The notes: a model not told the origin generated them from the sequence alone. Positions 8,620-16,497 are shown, counted from the stretch's first letter. The stretch is DNA of 22,050 nucleotides from SYFI01 sp046095485 (GCA_046095485.1 JBJTJN010000052.1:1-22050), one strand, 5' to 3'. Numbers and translations are program-made.

Positions 8620-8790
8620 AGGCAGGTCTCCTGGCTCCCGGTCATCGCGCCCCCGCACCTTCCCGGGGAGACTCCCCAGTGGTCGGACCCCGTAGGCCCC
8701 GGCGGCGGCGCTCACGGTCACAGTGGCGGGACCGCGCCGGAATCGCACCGGCTTCCCTCACCACCGCCCATGGCGTTGTGCGAGGAGCCT
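8620..8790 (-). promoter_or_regulatory. Cobalamin (B12) riboswitch
   Basis: On the minus strand the region carries the conserved core of the cobalamin aptamer in the right order. First comes GGGAAGCCGGTGCGATTCC (about 8737-8755), then the GTCCCGCCACTGTGA stretch equivalent to the CCCGCnACTGT box (about 8719-8734), and finally the 3' box GAGCCAGGAGACCTGCC (8621-8637). A possible P1 helix pairs AGGC (8790-8787) with GCCT (8623-8620). It precedes the ECF ATPase gene by about 33 nt. The anti-Shine-Dalgarno-like CCTCC just past the 3' box could sequester the GAGG of that gene, suggesting translational control; no terminator with a U-run is visible. In this class B12 binding switches the downstream uptake or synthesis genes off. 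Confidence 0.93.
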
Positions 8791-8791
8791 A

Positions 8792-8812
8792 CCCGGTGTC
8801 AGGCACTTAACC
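8792..8812 (+). repeat. Single arm of a dispersed palindromic repeat
   Basis: Twenty-one bases containing GGTGTCAGGCACTTAACC are identical to the arm of the inverted repeat at 17139-17232. Here there is only one arm, with no inverted partner nearby. It sits between the pdxH-like stop (8855) and the riboswitch P1 helix, so it would form the 5' end of the riboswitch transcript or part of its promoter region. Confidence 0.8.
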
Positions 8813-8854
8813 GATGTGAAGCCGCGCCCGTGCGCAGGGAGGGCATCGGCGCGC

Positions 8855-9451
8855 CTAGGGGGCGAGTCGCTCCACGGTCCAGCCCGTTGCCCCCCGCACG
8901 GCCAGCAGCCGGTCGTGCAGTCCGTCGGGGTCCTCCTGCCAGAACTCGATCGCGCGCGGCTCAAGGCGCTGGCCGATCCAGCCGTCGGGCACGCCCTCGG
9001 CGTCGCCGGCGGCGCGCACGGCGGCCATGCGCCGATGCAGGTCGGCACGCGATCCCAATCGCTCGCCCTGCCGCCATGCGCGGGCCGCCAGGCGGGTCTC
9101 CGGTCGCCGCCGGGCGAAGTACGCGGCCAGCTCGTCGTCGGGCAGCAGGCGCACCGGTCCCTCCACGCGCACCTGGCGCCCGAGCCCTGCCCAGAAGAAC
9201 ACCCCGGCGGCGTCCGGACGCGTGGCCAGCTCGCGTGCCTTGCGCGAGCTGGCGTCGGTGAGCCAGTCGATGCCACCGGGTCCCCACCCGCGCACGAACA
9301 CCATGCGCGCCGAGGGACGTCCGTCCGCCGCCGCGGTGGCGAGCGTCATGGCCGTTGCCTGGGGCTGCGCGGTGGCCCGGGCCTCGTCGATCCACGCGGC
9401 CAGCACCCGGGGCGGGTCGGGTGCGATCTCATCCGGCAGCAGGGGGGCCAT
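8855..9451 (-). CDS. Pyridoxamine 5'-phosphate oxidase family protein (PdxH-like)
   Basis: A 198-residue split-barrel FMN protein aligned over its whole length with pyridoxine/pyridoxamine phosphate oxidase, the enzyme that makes PLP. Visible blocks are ARMVFVRGW and DASSRKARELA (FMN-binding strands), FFWAGLGRQVRVEG, AAYFARRRPETRLAARAW, then GWIGQRLEP, IEFWQ, LHDR and the terminal ERLAP. Some substrate-contacting positions differ from E. coli PdxH: the Arg of the usual RLHDR is Gly (DGLHDR), the Lys after the RMV strand is Arg, and the QSS segment reads RQGERLGSR. It may be true PdxH with drifted residues or a related flavin oxidase. The start is ATG 9451, with 24 nt to the divergent aldehyde dehydrogenase start. 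Confidence 0.82.
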   Translation of the reverse strand: MAPLLPDEIAPDPPRVLAAWIDEARATAQPQATAMTLATAAADGRPSARMVFVRGWGPGGIDWLTDASSRKARELATRPDAAGVFFWAGLGRQVRVEGPVRLLPDDELAAYFARRRPETRLAARAWRQGERLGSRADLHRRMAAVRAAGDAEGVPDGWIGQRLEPRAIEFWQEDPDGLHDRLLAVRGATGWTVERLAP

Positions 9452-9475
9452 GCCGGCAACGGTAGCCTGCCGGGC

Positions 9476-10930
9476 ATGGCACGCATCGACGTACCCGCAT
9501 GGATCCCCCGCGTGGCGATGGCCGGGGATGACGAGCTGCCATCGCTCGGCGAGCAGCCGGTGGTCTCGCCGTACGACCGCCAGGAGATCGCCCGCGTGGC
9601 GATATCGGGCGAGGACGCCGTGGACCAGGCGGTGGCCGCGGCGAAGGCCGCGCTCGGCACCGCGCCCCCGGCGTCGGAGCGCGCGCGCATTCTCGACCGG
9701 GCAGCCGCCCTGGTGGCGGAGCGCGCCGACGTCCTTGCCGTGGTGGTCGCCGCCGAGGCGGGCAAGCCGATGACGCAGGCCCGCGGCGAGGTGGCGCGCT
9801 GCGTGGACACCCTCACGTTCTCGGCCGCGGTGGCACGCACGCTGGCCGGCGAGGTGATCCCCATGGACGCCGCCGACTCCGGCGTCGGGCTGGTGGGCAT
9901 GACCGTGCGCGAGCCGGTGGGGGTGATCGCCGCCATCACGCCGTTCAACTTCCCGCTCAACCTGGTGGCCCACAAGCTCGGCCCTGCCGTGGCCGTGGGC
10001 GCGCCGGTGGTGCTGAAGCCGGCGGGGCGCACCCCGCTGTCGGGCCTGGCCCTGGCCGCGATCCTGCGCGAGGCCGGGCTGCCCGTGGGAATGCTGGGCT
10101 GGGTGCTGGGCGACGGCGTGGCGGGGGAGCCCCTTGCCGCGCACCCTGACGTGTCGATGGTGTCGTTCACGGGCAGCAGCACCGTGGGCTGGGCAATCCG
10201 TGCGGCGCGCCCCGACATCCGCGTGGCGCTCGAGCTCGGCAATGCCACCCCGGTGATCGTGCAGGACGACGCCGACCTTCCACTGGCCGCCCGGGCCATC
10301 GCCGGCAGCGCCTTCACCCACGCCGGGCAGTCGTGCATCTCGGTGCAGCGGGTGCTGGTGCACCGCCAGGCGCACGACGCCCTCATGGACGAGCTGCTGC
10401 CCCTGGTGGATGCCCTCGTGGTGGGCGACCCCCTGGATGAGGCCACGGACGTGGGCCCGGTGATCGACTCCGAGTCGGCCGATCGCGTGCTCGAGTGGAT
10501 CGCCGAGGCCACGCAGCTGGGGGCGCGCGTGGTGCGTGGCGGAGATCGCCTGCCCGATGGCCCGGCGATGATCGCGCCCACGGTGCTCGACGGCGTGGCT
10601 CCCTTCGCCCGCGTGATGCGCGATGAGGTGTTCGGCCCGGTGATCGCGGTGTGCGTGTACGACCGCCTGGACGACGCCATCGACATCGCCAACGACAGCC
10701 CCCTCGGGCTGCAGGCCGGCATCTTCACCGGCCGGGTGGACCGCGCCATGGCCTGGGCACGGCGCCTCGACTTCGGCGGCGTGGTGATCAACGAGACCCC
10801 CACCTTCCGCGCCGACCACATGCCCTATGGCGGCAGGCGCGGATCGGGCGACGCACGCGAGGGCCCGGCGGCCGCGGCGATGGAGATGACCTACCCCAAA
10901 CTGGTCGTCACGCGCATCCCGTCTGCCTGA
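9476..10930 (+). CDS. NAD(P)-dependent aldehyde dehydrogenase
   Basis: A 484-residue ALDH-superfamily enzyme oxidising an aldehyde to the acid in the cytoplasm. Motifs run in order: ITPFNFPLNLVAHK (cofactor-binding Asn region), LKPAGRTPLSG, the Rossmann turn FTGSSTVG, the general-base Glu in LELGNATPVIV (Glu253), the nucleophile in HAGQSCISVQR (Cys287), DEVFGPV and the C-terminal PYGGRRGSG. Length is normal. The usual ELGG reads ELGN here. Sequence alone does not reveal the substrate. It is divergent from the PdxH-like gene with only 24 nt between starts, so promoters must overlap the coding regions or be shared. A GC-rich hairpin follows the stop. Confidence 0.9.
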   Translation: MARIDVPAWIPRVAMAGDDELPSLGEQPVVSPYDRQEIARVAISGEDAVDQAVAAAKAALGTAPPASERARILDRAAALVAERADVLAVVVAAEAGKPMTQARGEVARCVDTLTFSAAVARTLAGEVIPMDAADSGVGLVGMTVREPVGVIAAITPFNFPLNLVAHKLGPAVAVGAPVVLKPAGRTPLSGLALAAILREAGLPVGMLGWVLGDGVAGEPLAAHPDVSMVSFTGSSTVGWAIRAARPDIRVALELGNATPVIVQDDADLPLAARAIAGSAFTHAGQSCISVQRVLVHRQAHDALMDELLPLVDALVVGDPLDEATDVGPVIDSESADRVLEWIAEATQLGARVVRGGDRLPDGPAMIAPTVLDGVAPFARVMRDEVFGPVIAVCVYDRLDDAIDIANDSPLGLQAGIFTGRVDRAMAWARRLDFGGVVINETPTFRADHMPYGGRRGSGDAREGPAAAAMEMTYPKLVVTRIPSA

Positions 10931-10935
10931 ACGAC

Positions 10936-10967
10936 GGAACCCGGCGCGACGGCCGGGCTCCGGTTCC
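10936..10967. terminator. GC-rich hairpin between converging genes (possible bidirectional terminator)
   Basis: CCCGGC (10940-10945) and GCCGGG (10952-10957) form a perfect 6-bp stem with a 6-nt loop, and flanking GGAA/TTCC can extend it past a bulge. It lies between the aldehyde dehydrogenase stop and the 3' end of the converging tRNA-Tyr, where a terminator is expected. There is no T-run on either side, so activity as an intrinsic terminator is uncertain. Confidence 0.4.
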
Positions 10968-10970
10968 AGA

Positions 10971-11052
10971 TGGCGGGAGAAGGATTTGAACCTTCGTAGG
11001 CAGAGCCGACGGTTTTACAGACCGCTCCCTTTGACCACTCGGGCACCCCGCC
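10971..11052 (-). tRNA. tRNA-Tyr (anticodon GTA)
   Basis: On the minus strand an 82-nt class II tRNA is readable. The acceptor strand GGCGGGG pairs with the 3' strand TCCCGCC (one G-T) before discriminator A. The D-arm is CCCGAGTGGTCAAAGGG, the anticodon loop CTGTAAA carries GTA, there is a long variable arm, and the T-arm contains GGTTCAAATCC. GTA plus the long variable arm identifies tyrosine. The 3' CCA is not encoded. Confidence 0.95.
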
Positions 11053-11214
11053 AGGTGGCCGCGGCACCTTAGCGGAGCAGCAGGCCGGGTCTCAACGACC
11101 TGCGGCCCGGTCCGCGCCCTGCGCGCACGGGGGATTCCGGGTGCGCACGGCGAAAGCGAGGACGCGGCCTCACGTGCCGCGCAGCGTTCGTGTCCCAATC
11201 GCAGGAGTCATCCC

Positions 11215-11919
11215 GTGACGTACCCCTACTGGAAGCGCATGATCGTGGAGGCGCTCGGCACCTTCGGCTTCTTCCTCTTCGGATTCTCCGGCATCGCCGC
11301 GGCCGTGCTGCTGCCGGGGTCCATCGGCACCGGGGGCGTGGCGGCCGGATTCGGCCTGGGCCTCGCCCTCATGATCTTCGCCTTCGGTCACATCTCGGGC
11401 GGGCACTTCAACCCGGCGGTCACGCTCGGCCTCGCCAGCGGGCGGCAGTTCCCGTGGTCGGAGCTCATCGGGTACTGGATCGCGCAGCTCATCGGCGCTT
11501 TCTGCGCCATGGGCGCTGCATACGCCATCTACTCGTCGGCCGTGCAGGACGCCCTCGTGAATCACCCCGGGGACGGCATCGGGATGGGAACCGCCGTGGC
11601 CATCGAGATCATCTTCACGGCGCTCTTCGTGATCGTCATCAGCGCGGTGGCCACCGACAAGGCACCGTGGAGCGGCATCCTGGCGCCGATCGCCATCGGC
11701 GGGTTCATCTTCACCGCCGCCACGGTGGTGGGGCCGATCTCGGGCGGGTCGTTCAACCCGGCTCGCTCCATCGCCCCGGCCATCTACACGCAGGATGCCA
11801 CCGACCTCTGGATCTACATCATCGGCCCGCTCCTCGGGGGTGCCATCGGCGGCGTCATCTACTGGCTCATCCGATCGCTGCGTGGCCCGGGCGAGGTGGA
11901 GGAGATGGCGGGGAACTGA
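11215..11919 (+). CDS. MIP-family channel (aquaporin / glycerol facilitator)
   Basis: A 234-residue, six-helix major intrinsic protein forming a water or small-solute channel in the membrane. The two half-helix signatures are intact: HFNPAVTLG (Asn66) and SFNPARSIAPA (Asn181), the latter with the conserved pore Arg184. Helices are separated by the expected short loops, and duplication symmetry is evident. The start is GTG 11215 with AGGAG at 11203-11207. The residue set before the second NPA (TAATVVGPISGG) lacks the His seen in E. coli AqpZ and also lacks a clear GlpF pattern, so water versus glycerol cannot be decided. The 162 nt between it and the divergent tRNA hold GC-rich inverted repeats such as GCGCAC/GTGCGC (11123-11146) but no convincing promoter. 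Confidence 0.92.
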   Translation: MTYPYWKRMIVEALGTFGFFLFGFSGIAAAVLLPGSIGTGGVAAGFGLGLALMIFAFGHISGGHFNPAVTLGLASGRQFPWSELIGYWIAQLIGAFCAMGAAYAIYSSAVQDALVNHPGDGIGMGTAVAIEIIFTALFVIVISAVATDKAPWSGILAPIAIGGFIFTAATVVGPISGGSFNPARSIAPAIYTQDATDLWIYIIGPLLGGAIGGVIYWLIRSLRGPGEVEEMAGN

Positions 11920-11943
11920 TCGGCCGCGCGGGGGCCGGGCGGA

Positions 11944-12654
11944 TCACTCGCCGCCCGTGCCCCCCGGGTCGAACCGGTAGCCCACGCCATAGTGGGTGAT
12001 GACGAACTCGGTATCGGGAATCGCCGCCCGCAGCTTCTGGCGCACCTTCCTCACGAACACGTCCACCGACCTGTCGCCGGCCATCATCTCGTAGCCCCAG
12101 GCCTCGCGGTAGATCTTGTTGCGCGCGAGCGGCTTGCCGCCCGCCTTCGCCAGCACCAGCAGCACCTCGAACTCGCGGGCCGTCAGCCCCACGCTCTGCC
12201 CGCCGGCGAACGCCTGCACCTGGTCGGGGTCGATCACCAGGCCGGCGGCCTCGATGGGCCCCTGCTCCACCCGCCCGCGCTCCTTGTCGCGCCTGCGCAG
12301 TTGGGCTGCCACGCGCGCCACGAGTTCCTTCATCGAGAACGGCTTGATCAGGTAGTCGTCGGCACCGATCTCCAGGCCGTGCACGCGGTCGTGCTCGCTG
12401 GTGCGCGCGCTGCACATGATGATGGGCACGTCAGGATCATCCCCGCGCACCTCCTCGGTGAACCGCCAGCCGTCGAGCTGCGGCAGCATGAGGTCGAGCA
12501 CCACCAGGTCGGGGCGCTCGCGCTTGAACAGCCGCAGCCCGGTGGCCCCGTCGGCGGCCGTGAGGGTGCGATGGCCCGCGCGGCCGAGGTGGTAGGCCAC
12601 CGAGTCGGCGATCGCCGGGTCGTCCTCCACGATCAGGATCGTGTGGGTCGCCAT
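11944..12654 (-). CDS. OmpR/PhoB-family response regulator, no kinase partner nearby
   Basis: A 236-residue transcription factor. The N-terminal receiver has the acidic pair Asp11-Asp12, phospho-acceptor Asp54 in LVVLDLMLP, Ser82 at the switch Thr/Ser position and Lys104 in LIKPF. A winged-helix DNA-binding domain follows, with LTAREFEVLLVLA, GDRSVDVFVRKVRQKL and the terminal GVGYRFD. All receiver residues needed for phosphorylation are present. No histidine kinase gene is adjacent; upstream, and divergent across 127 nt, is a Ser/Thr kinase gene. ATG 12654 is the start. Targets are not evident. Confidence 0.93.
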   Translation of the reverse strand: MATHTILIVEDDPAIADSVAYHLGRAGHRTLTAADGATGLRLFKRERPDLVVLDLMLPQLDGWRFTEEVRGDDPDVPIIMCSARTSEHDRVHGLEIGADDYLIKPFSMKELVARVAAQLRRRDKERGRVEQGPIEAAGLVIDPDQVQAFAGGQSVGLTAREFEVLLVLAKAGGKPLARNKIYREAWGYEMMAGDRSVDVFVRKVRQKLRAAIPDTEFVITHYGVGYRFDPGGTGGE

Positions 12655-12781
12655 GGGGCGACCGTACCAGCGCCATGACCACCGGGGGCGCCGATGTGGC
12701 AGGTGCGCGCCGGACACTCCGGCACTGCGACGTCACGCGCTGCCTCTACCGTGCAGGCGTGCGTGCGACCTACCTGCGCCC

Positions 12782-14383
12782 GTGACCGCGGCAGGGGACC
12801 TCATCGGCGGGCGGTACCGGCTCGAGCGGCCCATCGGCAGCGGTGGCATGGCCACCGTGTGGCGGGCCGTGGACGACGATACCGGCGCGGTGGTGGCGGT
12901 GAAGCTGATGCACCCCCGCGTGCAGGACGATCCCGACCTTCTCGTGAGGTTTCGCCGCGAGGCCGATGTGGTGGCGCGGCTCGATCACCCCTGCATCGTG
13001 CGCATGCTCGATCAGGACGCCGGGGCGGGGGACGGGCCCTACATCGTCTTCGAGCTGGTTGATGGCGTCACGCTCAAGGCGCTCATCCGCCAGCGCGGCG
13101 CGCTCGACCCCGCCGAGGCGGCATCCATCGCCAGCCAGGTGGCGCGCGGGCTCGAGCTCGCGCACCGGTCGGGCGTGGTGCATCGCGACATCAAGTCGCA
13201 CAACGTGCTGGTCACCGAGTCGGGCGTGGCCAAGCTCACCGACTTCGGCATCGCGCGCCTGCTCGACGGCATGCAGGACGGCCTCACCCGCACCGGCACC
13301 GTGCTGGGCACCAGCGACTACCTGGCGCCCGAGCAGGCCCGTGGCCTGGGCGTGGACGGGCGCACGGACGTCTATGCGCTGGGCATCGTGCTGTACGAGT
13401 CGCTCACCGGCGAGCTGCCCTTCCCGGCCGACACCCCCATGGGCGTGGCGCTGCGCCAGGTGCGCGACCCCATGCCCGACCCGCGCGAGGCGCGCCCGGA
13501 GGTGCCCGCATACCTGGCATCCATCGTGATGCGCGCATGCGAGAAGGACCCCGACGCGCGGTTCGCGTCGGCCCTCGACATGGCCGACGCGCTCATCGAC
13601 GTTCCCGCAGGCGCCACCGCCGCCATGCCGGTGATCCCCGCCGAGGTGGCCGCGGCCGATGCCGACACCGGCCGCCTCGCTCCGGCGAACCCTCCCGACG
13701 AGGCGGCCACCGGCGTGCTGGCCCCGGTGGGGGCGCAGGGCACAGGCGATGGCCCGGCGGTGATCGCCACGGCGCAGCGACGCCGGCGCTGGCCGGCCGT
13801 GGTGGCCGGCGTGCTGGTGCTGGGCGCAGGGGCGGCCGCTGCGGTGGTGGTGACCACCGGCGGTACCGAGGCCGTGTCGCCGGGAGGGTCTGGCGGCGCG
13901 TCCGGTGGTGGCGCGGGCGGCGGCGGGGCCATCATGACCGGCATGCAGCCGCTGCAGCTGGCGTCGGTGACCGATGCCGATCCCGGCGGCGAGGGCCGCG
14001 AGATGCCCGGTGAGGTGCCGCTGGCGTACGACGGCAACGAGGCCACGTCGTGGCGCACGGAGCGCTACGCCACCCCCGACTTCGGCGGGCTCAAGGACGG
14101 CGTGGGGCTGGCGCTGAACCTCGACTCGCCTGCGGTGGCGCGCCGGCTGGTGGTCACCACCAAGGGCACCGGCGGCGCATTCGAGGTGATCGCCGGGGAG
14201 CCCGGGCCCGAGGCACGGGTGGTGGGGCGGGGCACGTTCGAGGACGGCGCGCAGCAGGTGGCGCTGGGCGACGGCCCCGCGTCGGGCACGTACACCTTCT
14301 GGATCACCGACCTGCCGCCCAACGCCCAGGGCAGCGGCTACCGGGCCTACGTGTCCGAGATCGGCCTGGAGGGCACGCCCTAG
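12782..14383 (+). CDS. Transmembrane Ser/Thr protein kinase with discoidin-like extracellular domain
   Basis: A 533-residue bacterial Hanks-type kinase. The cytoplasmic catalytic domain has the glycine loop GSGGMATVW, Lys41 in VAVKLM, catalytic Asp136 in HRDIKSHNV, Asp154 in DFGIAR and the activation-segment end GTSDYLAPEQ, all intact. A juxtamembrane linker leads to one helix at about 337-357 (WPAVVAGVLVLGAGAAAAVVV) and a Gly/Ser linker. The outer domain has DGNEATSWRTE and YTFWITDLPPN, which resembles the galactose-binding/F5-8 type (discoidin-like) domain seen on some actinobacterial kinases. The start GTG 12782 places the kinase fold correctly; no strong ribosome binding site is visible. 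The outer domain may bind a carbohydrate or wall ligand, which is inference. Confidence 0.9.
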   Translation: MTAAGDLIGGRYRLERPIGSGGMATVWRAVDDDTGAVVAVKLMHPRVQDDPDLLVRFRREADVVARLDHPCIVRMLDQDAGAGDGPYIVFELVDGVTLKALIRQRGALDPAEAASIASQVARGLELAHRSGVVHRDIKSHNVLVTESGVAKLTDFGIARLLDGMQDGLTRTGTVLGTSDYLAPEQARGLGVDGRTDVYALGIVLYESLTGELPFPADTPMGVALRQVRDPMPDPREARPEVPAYLASIVMRACEKDPDARFASALDMADALIDVPAGATAAMPVIPAEVAAADADTGRLAPANPPDEAATGVLAPVGAQGTGDGPAVIATAQRRRRWPAVVAGVLVLGAGAAAAVVVTTGGTEAVSPGGSGGASGGGAGGGGAIMTGMQPLQLASVTDADPGGEGREMPGEVPLAYDGNEATSWRTERYATPDFGGLKDGVGLALNLDSPAVARRLVVTTKGTGGAFEVIAGEPGPEARVVGRGTFEDGAQQVALGDGPASGTYTFWITDLPPNAQGSGYRAYVSEIGLEGTP

Positions 14384-14463
14384 CCCTGCCCTGGCCCTGC
14401 CCTCGGCCCGCCCTGGCCCCGCCGGGTGGAGGGCAGCCGCTCCCGGGCGGCGAACATAACTGC

Positions 14464-15417
14464 ATGGCACTGCCCGCCCCATGGGAGGACTCCCTGCGCG
14501 ACCTCGATGAGCGCCTCTCGCGCCAGGGCGGTCGCGCCCGCGCGCTGGCCCCGGAGTCGCGCGCCGGGTACGTGCGCGACTGCCGGCGGGTGGCCACGTG
14601 GCTCTCGGAGCGCGGGGTGGCCGGTCCCGCCGACATCACGCCATCCATGCTCGAAGCAGCCCTGCGCGACATCGGATGGGCGGCATCCACCCAGCGCCGG
14701 GCCCTCACCTCGCTGCGCGAGTGGCTGTATCCATACTTCCCGCGCGGGCGCTGCCCGGCGTCGCTGGTGGATGCCCCCCGTGCCGAGCGCGCCCCCGTGC
14801 CGCGGCTGTCGCAGGATGACGCCGCAGCGCTTGCCGAGCATGCCGCGCGCGTGATTGACGAGGCGCCTCCGCGCTCCACCGCGCGGGCGCTGGCCATTCG
14901 CGATCGGGCCCTGGTGGAGGTGCTTTATGGCAGCGGCCTGCGCCGGCAGGAGGCCTGCGACCTGGTGCTTTCATCCCTCGACTTCGAGCACGAGACCCTC
15001 GCGGTGGTGGGCAAGGGCGGGCACTCGCGCACCGTGCCCATGACCGAGCCGTGCGTGGACGCCCTGCGCCAGTGGCTCGATGAAGGACGCCCCCGGCTCG
15101 CCGCGATGGCGGGGTTCACCGCGGCAGCGCGCGCCTGTGTGTTCCTGTCGCGAAGCGGCGCGCCCATGGACGGCAGCTCGGTGTACCGGGTGGTGCATCG
15201 CATGCTCGAGTCGCTGGGGCGCACCGGAGGGCCGCACCTGCTGCGGCACGCGGCCGCCACGCACATGCTCGAGGGCCCGGGCGGAACCGGCGGCGCGCAC
15301 CTGCGCGTGGTGCAGGAGTTCCTCGGGCACGCCAGCCTGGCCACCACCGAGCGCTACACGGGCGTCACCACCAAGGCCATGCAGAAGACCCTGCGCCAGG
15401 CGCACCCGCGCGGATGA
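14464..15417 (+). CDS. Tyrosine recombinase, XerC/XerD-like (first of tandem pair)
   Basis: A 317-residue phage-integrase-family recombinase that breaks and rejoins DNA through a phosphotyrosine. An N-terminal core-binding domain (about residues 8-100) precedes the catalytic domain, in which the full residue set is visible: Arg160 in GSGLRRQE, Lys184 in GKGGHSR, His258 and Arg261 in HLLRHAAATHML, His289 in LGHASLATTERY and nucleophile Tyr298. Length and motifs fit XerC/XerD of chromosome dimer resolution. ATG 14464 is used; no ribosome binding site is obvious upstream. Its stop overlaps the ATG of the next recombinase by 4 nt, so they are cotranslated. It could also be an integron- or element-type recombinase, but no element is seen. 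Confidence 0.9.
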   Translation: MALPAPWEDSLRDLDERLSRQGGRARALAPESRAGYVRDCRRVATWLSERGVAGPADITPSMLEAALRDIGWAASTQRRALTSLREWLYPYFPRGRCPASLVDAPRAERAPVPRLSQDDAAALAEHAARVIDEAPPRSTARALAIRDRALVEVLYGSGLRRQEACDLVLSSLDFEHETLAVVGKGGHSRTVPMTEPCVDALRQWLDEGRPRLAAMAGFTAAARACVFLSRSGAPMDGSSVYRVVHRMLESLGRTGGPHLLRHAAATHMLEGPGGTGGAHLRVVQEFLGHASLATTERYTGVTTKAMQKTLRQAHPRG

Positions 15418-16442
15418 GCGCCCTGGTGGACGCCCAGGGCTACCGGGCGCTCGCCGCGGCGTTCGTGGCCACGCGCGGCAGCGCCAACACCCGCGCCGCC
15501 TACGGGCGCGACCTCACCCTGCTGGGCGATGCCCTGGGCGTGCCGGCATCAGATGCCGAGGCGCCGCCCTTCGGCGTGGAGGCCGACCCCGTGGCACGCC
15601 GGGCGGCCGAGCAGATGGCCGCGATTCCATCCGGCTGGTGGCAGGACTGGCGCGACCGCCTCGACGGCCGGCCGTCCAGTCGCGCCCGACGCGTGGCGGC
15701 CGTGCGGGCCTTCTGCCGCTGGTGGTCGCGGGCCCTCGACCTGCCGAACCCGGTGGACGACCTGCGCCCGCCCGCCATGGCGTCGCGCAGCCAGGAGAGC
15801 CTGTCGCGCGAGGTCGCGGCGCTTTCGCCGTCGCAGATGCGCAGGATGTGCGACACCGCCGCCGCGCTGCCCGGGCCCGAAGGGCTGCGCGCCAGCGCGC
15901 TCATCGAGGTGCTCTACGGCTGCGGGCTGCGCGCCACCGAGGCGGCGGGCCTCGACGTGTCGGCGCTGCACCTGGACGACCCTGATGATCCCTACGTGAT
16001 CGTGCTGGGCAAGGGCGGCAAGCACCGCGCGGTGGCCGTTCCGCAGGTGGCCCACGATGCCCTGCGCCGCTACCTGGCCACGGGGCGTCCCGAACTTCGC
16101 GCCCGCGATGTGAAGCCCCGCCCCGACCAGTCACGTCACCGCGACGCCGACGCGGTGTTCCTGGGCAACCGCGGCCGGCGCATCGGCAGGTCGGACGTCT
16201 GGCGCGAGGTCCACCGCGTGGCCGACGTGGCCGGCCTGGTGTCGGAGGGCGTGAGGGTGTTCCCGCATGCGCTTCGCCACTCGTGCGGCACACATCTGGT
16301 GCAGGCCGGCGTGGACATCCGCTACGTGCAGGCCCACCTGGGGCATGCCAGCCCGGTCACCACCGAGGTGTACACGCACATCACCGCCAGCCACCTGAAG
16401 GACGACTTCGACCGCGCGCATCCGCGGGCGAGGAGGAGCTGA
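15414..16442 (+). CDS. Tyrosine recombinase, XerC/XerD-like (second of tandem pair)
   Basis: A 342-residue recombinase distinct from its neighbour but of the same family. The SAM-like N-terminal domain includes SANTRAAYGRDL. The catalytic set is complete: Arg173 in YGCGLRATE, Lys200 in GKGGKHR, His285 and Arg288 in FPHALRHSCGTHL, His311 in LGHASPVTTEVY and Tyr320. An insertion of about 20 residues (ELRARDVKPRPDQSRHRDAD) separates the beta-sheet lysine region from the helical part. The ATGA overlap at 15414-15417 implies stoichiometric production with the first enzyme, as expected if they act as a heterodimer like XerC-XerD. Which one is XerC and which XerD cannot be told from sequence. Confidence 0.9.
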   Translation: MSALVDAQGYRALAAAFVATRGSANTRAAYGRDLTLLGDALGVPASDAEAPPFGVEADPVARRAAEQMAAIPSGWWQDWRDRLDGRPSSRARRVAAVRAFCRWWSRALDLPNPVDDLRPPAMASRSQESLSREVAALSPSQMRRMCDTAAALPGPEGLRASALIEVLYGCGLRATEAAGLDVSALHLDDPDDPYVIVLGKGGKHRAVAVPQVAHDALRRYLATGRPELRARDVKPRPDQSRHRDADAVFLGNRGRRIGRSDVWREVHRVADVAGLVSEGVRVFPHALRHSCGTHLVQAGVDIRYVQAHLGHASPVTTEVYTHITASHLKDDFDRAHPRARRS

Positions 16443-16497
16443 GCACGCACCCCTGGCGGCGAGGCGAGCCGAGGCGCTTCGGTCCGGGCAACGCTCT

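Noticed and set aside
9346..10821. A 491-codon minus-strand open frame opposite the aldehyde dehydrogenase.
   Set aside because: Ser/Thr/Arg-rich low-complexity translation with no family motif; the sense strand encodes complete ALDH motifs.
14436..14463. Hairpin GCCGC/GCGGC and the CATAAC sequence just before the first recombinase, as a terminator or leaderless promoter.
   Set aside because: The stem is short with no T-run, and CATAAC is too close to the ATG to place a transcription start at or before it.
12770..14482. A 570-codon minus-strand open frame opposite the Ser/Thr kinase.
   Set aside because: His/Arg/Gly-rich shadow translation without domains; it results from codon bias on the kinase strand.
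14464..16442. The recombinase pair considered as the integrase end of an integrative element or integron.
   Set aside because: No attachment-site duplication, cassette array, excisionase or phage genes are seen; the nearby tRNA-Tyr is over 3 kb away and intact, with no repeated 3' end noticed.
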